Shown: positions 57,320-64,000 of the stretch, one piece after another | Numbering within the stretch: the stretch's first letter is position 1 | Layout: each line of letters opens with the position of its first letter | Assembly: GCA_022842595.1 (NCBI GenBank) | Contig: JALHPF010000027.1 | Coordinates: forward strand, 18,796-82,795 | DNA from: Rubrivivax sp. | GTDB taxonomy: Bacteria > Pseudomonadota > Gammaproteobacteria > Burkholderiales > Burkholderiaceae_C | Length of the DNA stretch: 64,000 nucleotides | Direction: 5' to 3' | Notes under the pieces: model-generated | Database searches by the model: none | Told to the model about the DNA's origin: nothing | What the model saw: the letters and a program-made list of their open reading frames with translations, nothing else | Program-made: the position numbers and the translations under genes

Positions 57320-60300
57320 TCAGGCCGTGACCGCCGCCACCTGGCGTGCGCGCCGCGCCAGCCAGGCCTGGACGATCTCGAAATGGTGCGGCACACGATT
57401 CAGGAAGTCGTCGCGCGCGGCCTCGTCCTGGATACGGTCGGCCTGGGTGCGCAGCTCGGCCATCGCGGCGTCGAGCACGGCGTCGGCACGCGGGTCGCGG
57501 GCGGCCTGCAGCACGCGCCAGCAGGTCAGCGGCAGCAGCAGCGGTTCTTCGGTGCCGTCGAAGCTGCCACCGGCGGCGCGATGGGCCAGCAGCAGTTCGG
57601 CATGGGCCAGCGCGGTGGCCGTGTCGCCAGCGGCCAGGGCGACGCGGGCCAGGCCCGAGACCGGGTCCAGCACCTGCTGGGCGCGCAGGTTCAGCGCCTG
57701 CAGCTGGTCGCGGCTTTCGCTGTAGGCCTGGCGCGCGGCGTCGAGCCGGCCCAGGCCCAGCTCGGCATGGCCGGCCACCAGCCGGGCGAAAGCTTCCAGG
57801 TCGCGCTGGCCGGTGGCCGCGGCGCTGTCGAAGGCGGCCATGGCAAAGCTGAGCGCGGCGGTGTCGTCGCCCTGCAGATGGGCCACCGAGGCGGTGTTCA
57901 GCAGCAGCGCTGCCTCGTCATGGCGGCGGCCCACCGCACGCGCCACCAGCAGCCCCTGTTCCAGGCATTCACGTGCCCGCACGTAGTCGCCCAGCCGCGG
58001 GTAGACCGAACCCAGGTTGGACAGGCGCAGCGCTTCATCGCCCCGGTTGCCGAGTTCACGCACCATCGCCAGGCCGCGTTCGAAGTGGCCCAGGGCGACC
58101 GCCAGATCGCCTTGTTCCATGGCGATGAGACCGAGCGCGTTGACGAGGTGGCTTTCGCTGTGGCGGTCGGCCAGCGTGTGCGCCAGCTGCAGCCCGGCTT
58201 CGGCGACCTCGCGTGCATGGGCATAGCGCCCCTGGCCGATGAGCGAGGCCGCCAGGCCGTGGTACGGCGCCACCGACAGTGCCCGCCGCGCCGGCCCCAC
58301 GGGCAGGCTGTTGACGAGAGCCAGGCCCAGGCGGTCAGCGGCTTCGGCGGCCACGTAGTCACCGGTGCTGCGCTGCGCTGCGCCGCGGCGCAGCGCGACA
58401 CCGGCGCGCCAGGCGTCGTTGTTGGCGGCTTCGGCCAGCGCAGCCATGGCCTGCAGGTCGGCTTCGTGCGCCTGGCGGTCGCCGTGCAGCAGCAGCGCGG
58501 GTTCACGCAGGCTCAGCAGGCGCCAGCGGCTGACGGCGTCGTCGGCCACCGCCAGCTGCAGGCCGCGGGCCACGTAGCCGAGCATGGCGTCGTCGGCACT
58601 GCGTGCGGCTGCGGCCTCGGCCGCAAGGACGAAGTGCCGGCAGGCCTGTTCGTGGTCGCCGGCGCACTCGAAGTGTTCGGCGGCCGGGCCCAGCGTCGGG
58701 GCGCTGCGCTCGCCGCCCAGCCGCAGGAACCACTGCGCCAACAGGGCGTGCATTTCGCGGCGCTGGCGCCGCAACACGCTGTCGTAGGTGACCTGCTGCA
58801 GCGCCAGGTGCTTGAAGCTGTACTCCTTCTGGCCTTCGAAGGTGGCGTGCTGGCGCGGCACCACCAGACCGCGGCGCACCAGCCCCGGCAGAGCCGCGGG
58901 CGCTGCGGCATCCAGTGCCGCCAGCGCGTCGTCCCAGAACACGAAGCCCACCACCGCAGCCTGCTGCAGCGCCAGCTTCTCGGCCGCAGGCAGGCTGTCC
59001 AGACGCGCCTGCAGCACGCCCGTCAGCGTGGCCGGCACCTGTGCGGCCAGCAGCTTGTCGGCACGCAGCTGCCAGCGTTCGCCGGTGATGACGATGGCGC
59101 CGCTGTCGATCAGCATGCGCACCAGCTCTTCCATGTGGAAGGGGTTGCCCTCGGCGCTGGAAATCACCAGTTCGCGCAGCGCTGCCGGCACCGTGTCCAG
59201 TCGCTGCAGCAGCACGCCGGCCAGTTCACGCGCGCCGCGCTTGTCGAGCGGCTGCAGTTCGATGCGGGTGTGGGCGGCGGCCAGCAGCTCCCAGTCGCTG
59301 CGGCGTTCGAACAGGGTCTGCCGGGTCATGCAGACCACCAGCATCGGCTCGTCGCGTTGCACCTGGGCGAGGTAGCTCAGGAAATCGAGCGAGCCATCGT
59401 CGGCCCAGTGCAGGTTGTCGAGCAGCAGCAACGGTGGCGCCTGAAAGTGCCGGCCGGTTCGCCGCAGCACCTGCGCGGCGGCATGGAAACCGCGGTTGCG
59501 AAGCTGCCGCGCGTCTTCGACGATGCCGCGCACATGCGGGCTGTCGGCGAAGTCCAGCCCGATGAGATGACCGAGCAGGTGGGCTTGCTGCAGGCCGAGT
59601 TCGGCATCGCCGTCGAACAGCGGCACGACCGCGTCGCAGAGCTTGCGCCGGGCGGTGTCGGCGGCGTCGTCATCGGCGATTTCCAGCCGCCAGGCAAAGA
59701 GGTTGCGCAGCAGCCCGAAGGCCTGCTTGCGCATCAGCGGTTCAGCGCGGCCGCGAAAGGCGCTGAAGCCGGTGGCCTGCGTTTCTGCCCAGTTCTCGAA
59801 CTCGTAGACCAGCCGGCTCTTGCCCAGGCCGGCCTCGCCGACGATGTTCACGATGTGCAGCCGCGGCTGCGTGAAGAGCGCGCGGAAGACTTCCTGCAGC
59901 TGCTCGAGCTCGGCTTCGCGCGCGACCATGCGCGAGTCCACGCCTTCGATGCCGCGCGTGACGACGCGAAAGGCACGCGGTCGCGCGCTGTGGACGAGGT
60001 AGGTGGCCTGAGGTTCGTCGCTGCCCTTCACGAACAGCGGCGGCTCGGCGGTGACGTTGAAGACACCGCGCACATGGCGGTAGGTGTCGTGATGGATGCG
60101 CAGTCGGCCGGGTGGCGCCAGCTGTTCCATGCGCGCGGCCAGGTTCACCACGCTGCCGCGGATGGTGCCTTCGGCGTCGACACCGCCGCCCAGCAACACC
60201 GGGCCGGTGTGCGCGCCCACGCGCACGTCGAAGCCGCTGATGGCTTCTGCGCCAAACCGCTGCTGCAGTTGCGCAGCCTGCTGACGAGCTTCGTCGATGA

Positions 60301-60697
60301 TGGCCAGGCCAGCACGGACGGCGCATTCGGCGTCGTCCTCGCGCGCTTCCTCGCTGCCGAAGGCAGCCAGCAGGCCGTCACCGGCGTACTGCAGCACGCG
60401 GCCGTGCTGCTGCTCCACCAGCGCCGTGAACCGCGCGAGCGCGCCGTCGAACACGGCGTACAGGTCTTCCGGGTCGAGGCGCTGCGACAGCGCGGTGGAA
60501 CCCACCACGTCGACGAACAGCACCGTCACCTGCTTGAGCGTCTGCTTGACCACTGCCGGGGCGGCGCTTTCGGCGCGCAGGGCCTGCAGCCGCGCCAGCA
60601 GCGGCGCGGTCGCCATGTCGACCACGGCGTCGCCGAGCAGGGCTCTCTGCGCCTGCAGCGCGGCGATGCCTTCTTCCAGACGTTGCTCTTCGGTCAT
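57320..60697 (-). CDS. Class III adenylate/guanylate cyclase-AAA ATPase-TPR protein
   Basis: Large cytoplasmic protein of 1125 residues. The N-terminal class III cyclase domain (about 55-215) has both metal-binding aspartates, Asp63 in LFVDVVGST and Asp107 in QYAGDGLLAAF, and the catalytic Asn185/Arg189 in GSVVNLAARM, so it should be active. A STAND-like ATPase follows with Walker A GEAGLGKS (287-294) and LLLLDNLHWAD. The rest, from about 680, is TPR repeats (ALGHFERGLAMVRELGNRGD, LGDYVRARECLEQGLLVARA). This layout (guanylate cyc, AAA_16, TPR) is common in signalling proteins of beta- and alphaproteobacteria with unknown triggers. The ATG at 60697 is chosen; the open frame continues upstream without similarity. 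Confidence 0.9.
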   Translation of the reverse strand: MTEEQRLEEGIAALQAQRALLGDAVVDMATAPLLARLQALRAESAAPAVVKQTLKQVTVLFVDVVGSTALSQRLDPEDLYAVFDGALARFTALVEQQHGRVLQYAGDGLLAAFGSEEAREDDAECAVRAGLAIIDEARQQAAQLQQRFGAEAISGFDVRVGAHTGPVLLGGGVDAEGTIRGSVVNLAARMEQLAPPGRLRIHHDTYRHVRGVFNVTAEPPLFVKGSDEPQATYLVHSARPRAFRVVTRGIEGVDSRMVAREAELEQLQEVFRALFTQPRLHIVNIVGEAGLGKSRLVYEFENWAETQATGFSAFRGRAEPLMRKQAFGLLRNLFAWRLEIADDDAADTARRKLCDAVVPLFDGDAELGLQQAHLLGHLIGLDFADSPHVRGIVEDARQLRNRGFHAAAQVLRRTGRHFQAPPLLLLDNLHWADDGSLDFLSYLAQVQRDEPMLVVCMTRQTLFERRSDWELLAAAHTRIELQPLDKRGARELAGVLLQRLDTVPAALRELVISSAEGNPFHMEELVRMLIDSGAIVITGERWQLRADKLLAAQVPATLTGVLQARLDSLPAAEKLALQQAAVVGFVFWDDALAALDAAAPAALPGLVRRGLVVPRQHATFEGQKEYSFKHLALQQVTYDSVLRRQRREMHALLAQWFLRLGGERSAPTLGPAAEHFECAGDHEQACRHFVLAAEAAAARSADDAMLGYVARGLQLAVADDAVSRWRLLSLREPALLLHGDRQAHEADLQAMAALAEAANNDAWRAGVALRRGAAQRSTGDYVAAEAADRLGLALVNSLPVGPARRALSVAPYHGLAASLIGQGRYAHAREVAEAGLQLAHTLADRHSESHLVNALGLIAMEQGDLAVALGHFERGLAMVRELGNRGDEALRLSNLGSVYPRLGDYVRARECLEQGLLVARAVGRRHDEAALLLNTASVAHLQGDDTAALSFAMAAFDSAAATGQRDLEAFARLVAGHAELGLGRLDAARQAYSESRDQLQALNLRAQQVLDPVSGLARVALAAGDTATALAHAELLLAHRAAGGSFDGTEEPLLLPLTCWRVLQAARDPRADAVLDAAMAELRTQADRIQDEAARDDFLNRVPHHFEIVQAWLARRARQVAAVTA

Positions 60698-60881
60698 TTT
60701 CAGATGGTGAGCGGCGCGGATCGCGGTCCAACGGACCCCCTCATTCGCGGGGTTTCGCACGGGGCGCGGCAAACAGGCCAATGGTAGGCGCCTGGCCCGC
60801 CGTAGCATGTGACGAAACCGGCACCCGCGTCCGCAGCTTGCAGGATAGCGGCGAATGCCGGGCTGCCCACGGGAGAGCCCC

Positions 60882-61511
60882 ATGAAGATCCAGCACGCGA
60901 CGACTGCCGCCCTGTTCAGCCTGCTTGCCGCCACTGGCGCGCAGGCGCAGGTAACCGTGTTCGAGGGCGCGTTCCTCGGGCCCGTGCCCCCGGGCGGTGG
61001 CGACGTCGGGGGCATCGTGCTCTACGGTTTCGGGCGCAATACGTCCGTGCTGAACCTGCAGGCCAGCGAGGCCAGTGGCCGCGGCGTACCTGCGCAGGTG
61101 CCGTATTTCGACACCTGGAACATCGGCACGGCGTCCGTGGCGCCCGGGGTCTACAACTTCAATGCCCTGCTCGTCGAGGCCGAAGGCAGCGCCACCTTCA
61201 GCGGCATCACCTTCAATTCCTACGACGCCCAGGGCGCGCGCAGCACCATCCTGTTCAACATCAACGCAGCCGGCACCGCCGCCGTGGGTTCGGGCAGCTT
61301 CACCGTGCTGGCCAGCTGCCCGGTCGAGACCTGCGTGTGGATCGACGTCATCGGCCTGCGCCCCGTGGGCGCGCCATGGGGCTATGGCGGCACGGGCACG
61401 GCGCTGCCGGTGCCCGAACCGGGCCAGTGGGCGCTGCTGGGCCTGGGCCTGGCCGCAGTGGCTGGCGCGGTGCGGCGCGGTCGCAAGGCCGGCGCGCCGG
61501 CCACGGCCTAG
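60882..61511 (+). CDS. PEP-CTERM sorting-domain secreted protein
   Basis: Secreted protein of 209 residues. The signal peptide ends near residue 23 (LLAATGAQAQ). The C-terminus is a textbook PEP-CTERM tail: LPVPEPGQWALLGLGLA, a hydrophobic helix and a basic end (VRRGRKAG). Exosortase EpsH/XrtA cleaves such tails, so the organism should encode an exosortase and exopolysaccharide genes elsewhere. The mature domain has no recognised fold. A GGGAGAG Shine-Dalgarno precedes the ATG. Confidence 0.88.
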   Translation: MKIQHATTAALFSLLAATGAQAQVTVFEGAFLGPVPPGGGDVGGIVLYGFGRNTSVLNLQASEASGRGVPAQVPYFDTWNIGTASVAPGVYNFNALLVEAEGSATFSGITFNSYDAQGARSTILFNINAAGTAAVGSGSFTVLASCPVETCVWIDVIGLRPVGAPWGYGGTGTALPVPEPGQWALLGLGLAAVAGAVRRGRKAGAPATA

Positions 61512-61520
61512 CGGCTCGCC

Positions 61521-61580
61521 GCCCTTCATCGCCGAAGCGGTGAAGGGCATCACCCGCGCCTGAGCCTGCCCGGGCTCAGG
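61521..61580 (+). terminator. Tandem hairpins after the PEP-CTERM gene
   Basis: Bases 61521-61548 form a 12-pair stem with one G-T pair and a CGAA loop. Bases 61559-61580 form an 8-pair stem (CCTGAGCC / GGCTCAGG). They start 10 bases after the stop codon. There is no T-run, so this is a possible terminator or messenger-stabilising structure. Confidence 0.35.
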
Positions 61581-61796
61581 CTCACCCGCCGGGGCAGCGT
61601 GTGCGGGCGCTGCTTCGCGCGTGGCCCGCCACCCGGACGGCCGCAGGCTGCTCAGCGAGAGGCCTTCGCGCACGACAGCCCGGCCGGGCCAGCGCGTGCC
61701 AGCCGCCAGCCAACACGGTGTGCCTTGAGCCAGCGCAAAGCCCCTCCACAGGCGAATCCGAGAATGGAAGCGGGACATCACACACAAGGAGCATCC

Positions 61797-63365
61797 GTGC
61801 ATAAACCCCTGATTTCCATCGCGCTGGCGCTGGTGACGGCTTCGAGTTGGGCGCAGGTGCAGAGCACATGGGTCAACTTCCCCGGTGGTGTGGCGGTGGC
61901 GCGCGACGCCGCCGATAACGTCTACACCGCCAACTGGGACTACAACCCGGCCGGCGACATCACGCTGACGAAGCGCAATCCAGCCGGCGCCGTGATGTGG
62001 GAAACGCGTTACGACAACATCGACAATACGCGCCACGAAGTGGCCACCTGGGTGGGCACCGACAGTGCGGGCAATGCCTGGGTTTCGGGCACCATACGTT
62101 CAGGGTTCTCGAACCCCGTCAGCGCCAACAGCCTGATGATGAAGTTCAGCCCCGGTGGCCAGCTTCTCTGGCGCCGGGTCTACGCTTCCGAGTTCGATGG
62201 CTCGCGCACCGTCCGCTTCGTGTTCGATGCGCAGGACCGTGCCTACGTGCTGGGTCTGGGCACGGGCCCGGCGGGACAGGTCAGCACCGTGCGCCAGTTC
62301 AATCCTGACGGCAGCACCGGCTGGGTCTGGTTCGACAGCCAGGGCATCGGCGCACCGATCATGATCAAGCGCACCCCCGACCAGCAGACGCTGGTGGTCG
62401 CGCGCAGCATCTTCGGCATCCTGAACGGCTTCGCCAAGATCGACGCCGAAGGCCGAACCGTATGGTCCGTGCCTGCAGTGACCAGCCTGACCGTGGGTGA
62501 CGCCGCAGGCGACGCGGCTGGCAACACGTTCGTCGTCAACAGCCATGCCGGCACTGGGCAAGGCAGTGTGCTGCAGAAGCGCTCGCCGGCAGGCGCCCTG
62601 ATCTGGGAACGCCCACACCCGATGGCTGCCTTCAGGGTGGAAGTCGGCCTCGACGGCAACCCCGTGATCAGTGGCTTTCCGAACTCGGGGACACCGGGCG
62701 CGGCCTTCGCCAAGTTCTCGTCAGCCGGCGGACTGCTGTGGACCAACCTCGATGCCGACGGACCCGGAGTCGGCCTGCTGTCGCACTCGCAGATGCTGAT
62801 GGACAACGCCGGCAGCGCCTATCTCTCGGGGTCGACGTTGACGCACATGGGCGTGAGCAAGGTCTTCGCCGACGGCAGTCCGGCCTGGACCGCGCTGGTG
62901 CCGGGCGGCACGACCACCGCCATGACGCTCGGCAGCCGCAGCCAGCTGTATGTGACCGGCGGCCAGACGGCACGCCTGGACCAGGGCCGCGCTTCGCTGG
63001 CCGCGGATGTGGCGCTGACGCTGACCGACGCGCCCGATCCCGTGAGCGTGGGCATGACCATGATCTACACCGCGACGGTGACCAACCTCGGCAACGTCAC
63101 GGCAGAGTCCGTGCTGTACGCGCAAGGTCTGCCAAGAACCCTGACCTGGCTCAGCGCCACGCCCTCGCAGGGCAGCTGCACCGGAGCCGGCATGGTGAGT
63201 TGCAGCCTGGGCGCGCTGCCCGCGGGCGCGTCGGCCACGGTCGCGGTGCGGGTGCAGCCGCGGCAGGCCGGAGCGCTGACCGGCACAGCCACCGTGACGA
63301 TGGCGGGGCGTGACGCCAATCTGGCCAACAACACGGCCGTCACGACCACGACCGTCCAGCCTTGA
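61797..63365 (+). CDS. Secreted protein with C-terminal DUF11/CARDB-like domain
   Basis: Secreted protein of 522 residues starting at GTG 61797, chosen because AAGGAG lies five bases upstream and a signal peptide follows at once (ISIALALVTASSWAQ). Residues about 25-400 have repeated short segments such as DAADNVYTANWDYNPAGDIT and AQDRAYVLGLGTGPAGQV, typical of NHL/SBBP-type beta-propellers. Residues about 405-520 form a DUF11-like domain (ADVALTLTDAPDPVSVGMTM, LGALPAGASATVAVRVQP, ANLANNTAVTTTTV). It has no PEP-CTERM tail of its own. It lies 285 bases after the PEP-CTERM gene. Confidence 0.75.
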   Translation: MHKPLISIALALVTASSWAQVQSTWVNFPGGVAVARDAADNVYTANWDYNPAGDITLTKRNPAGAVMWETRYDNIDNTRHEVATWVGTDSAGNAWVSGTIRSGFSNPVSANSLMMKFSPGGQLLWRRVYASEFDGSRTVRFVFDAQDRAYVLGLGTGPAGQVSTVRQFNPDGSTGWVWFDSQGIGAPIMIKRTPDQQTLVVARSIFGILNGFAKIDAEGRTVWSVPAVTSLTVGDAAGDAAGNTFVVNSHAGTGQGSVLQKRSPAGALIWERPHPMAAFRVEVGLDGNPVISGFPNSGTPGAAFAKFSSAGGLLWTNLDADGPGVGLLSHSQMLMDNAGSAYLSGSTLTHMGVSKVFADGSPAWTALVPGGTTTAMTLGSRSQLYVTGGQTARLDQGRASLAADVALTLTDAPDPVSVGMTMIYTATVTNLGNVTAESVLYAQGLPRTLTWLSATPSQGSCTGAGMVSCSLGALPAGASATVAVRVQPRQAGALTGTATVTMAGRDANLANNTAVTTTTVQP

Positions 63366-63438
63366 GCTCGTCGAGAGGCGGCGCCCACAAGGCCGACGCC
63401 GCGTGCCGCGGACGGCCGCCGCGTGGCCGCCGGCCCGG

Positions 63439-64000
63439 TCAACCCGGCCGAGCCGAGGCGTCGCCGAGGACCGGTGTGGCGCTGTCGTCCTTCAGTGCCA
63501 CGCCGCTGAGCCGGCGGCGCAGGGCTTCGCCCACCAGCCAGGCCAGGCGCGTGGCGGCTGCCGCAGCGCAGAGGCCAGCCGGACGAATGTTGCTGACGCA
63601 GTTTCGCTCTGCATCGGTGCGCGCCAGGCCCGGGCCGAATGTGAGGTAGCCGCCCAGGCTGTCGGGTGAACTCAGGCCCGGGCGCTCACCCAGCAGGATC
63701 AGAACGGCCTGGGCTCCGGTGAGCACGCCCACTTCGTCGGCCAAGGCCACACGCGCCTGGGTGGCCACGAACACCGGCGACAGCGTCACCTTGCCGGCCA
63801 GGGCCAGGCGCAACGCGTGCAGCACGGCCACGCCATGGGCCTGGGCGGCCCGGGCCGACAGGCCGTCGGCCAGCACCAGCGCAAGTTCAGGCGGCGGCGC
63901 CGCGACGGCCACCGCAGCCAGGCTGTCGGCACTGGCGGCGTCGAGCCGGCGGCCGAGGTCGGGGCGGCGCAGGTAGGTGGCGCGGTCGGGCGCGCGGCTG
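63439..64000 (-). CDS. eutC: Ethanolamine ammonia-lyase small subunit (5' end outside window)
   Basis: C-terminal 187 or so residues of EutC, the small subunit of the adenosylcobalamin-dependent ethanolamine ammonia-lyase that turns ethanolamine into acetaldehyde and ammonia. Seen motifs are APDRATYLRRPDLGRRL at the edge, LALVLADGLSARAAQAHGV, ILLGERPGLSSPDSLGGYL and RTDAERNCVSNIRPAGL. The frame runs open to the right edge, so the start and presumably eutB lie beyond it. An internal ATG at 63912 is not the real start because the conserved sequence continues upstream. Confidence 0.93.
   Translation of the reverse strand, partial: SRAPDRATYLRRPDLGRRLDAASADSLAAVAVAAPPPELALVLADGLSARAAQAHGVAVLHALRLALAGKVTLSPVFVATQARVALADEVGVLTGAQAVLILLGERPGLSSPDSLGGYLTFGPGLARTDAERNCVSNIRPAGLCAAAAATRLAWLVGEALRRRLSGVALKDDSATPVLGDASARPG

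Noticed and set aside
56687..60787. A 1366-codon open frame on the plus strand opposite the cyclase and transglycosylase genes
   Set aside because: It is antisense to two well-identified genes and its translation is rich in His, Gln, Arg and Gly with no domain. Long antisense frames are expected at this GC content.

Overview
The window is about 64 kb of GC-rich (roughly 68-70 percent by eye) bacterial chromosome with dense, mostly operonic genes. Gene content and order point to a betaproteobacterium of the order Burkholderiales: an mla operon with mlaA inside it, gspA-gspB, a PEP-CTERM protein, HexR/Zwf, and maf-rng. The serine-cycle genes suggest a facultative methylotroph of the Methylibium/Rubrivivax/Ideonella kind. 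The species is not determined.

Layout. 0-6 kb: gltB (cut by the left edge) and gltD. 6-8 kb: a TPR-sulfotransferase on the minus strand. 8-12 kb: the lipid-asymmetry operon mlaFEDACB. 11.9-14.5 kb: zwf-hexR on the minus strand, with a promoter and a HexR-type operator upstream of zwf. 14.6-17.1 kb: a large Asp-box (YCF48-like) lipoprotein. 17.2-22 kb: a minus-strand operon gspA-gspB-beta-helix protein-PLP enzyme. 22.2-24.3 kb: a secreted Cache protein and a chemoreceptor behind a flagellar-type (sigma-28) promoter candidate.

24.3-31.5 kb holds the first serine-cycle block: glyA-sgaA-hprA-mtdA-fchA (minus) diverging from ftfL (plus) across a 505-bp control region with repeated GGGTT motifs. 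31.6-40.2 kb is housekeeping: yebC, purD, hemF, nadD, rsfS, rlmH, a TerB-like/RaiA-like pair, nhaR-like, maf, rng. 40.4-47.2 kb holds a LysR regulator and the second serine-cycle block mtkA-mtkB-ppc-mcl (minus). Together the two blocks cover C1 entry on tetrahydrofolate, glycine to serine, serine to glycerate, PEP to oxaloacetate, and malate through malyl-CoA to glyoxylate plus acetyl-CoA. Glycerate kinase, enolase and malate dehydrogenase are not in the window.

47.2-48.3 kb is a gene-poor stretch with two large foldback repeats. 48.3-56.2 kb carries a DUF2164 protein, a GFA-type zinc protein and a likely four-gene operon. That operon encodes a 1172-residue fusion of an NCS1 nucleobase-type permease, a cysteine-rich module, a histidine kinase and a receiver domain, followed by a LuxR-type response regulator, an FAD oxidoreductase and a membrane acyltransferase. 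It is the most unusual system here. 56.2-60.7 kb: a Sel1/SLT lytic transglycosylase downstream of a cyclase-ATPase-TPR giant. 60.9-63.4 kb: two secreted proteins, one with a PEP-CTERM tail. The right edge cuts eutC.
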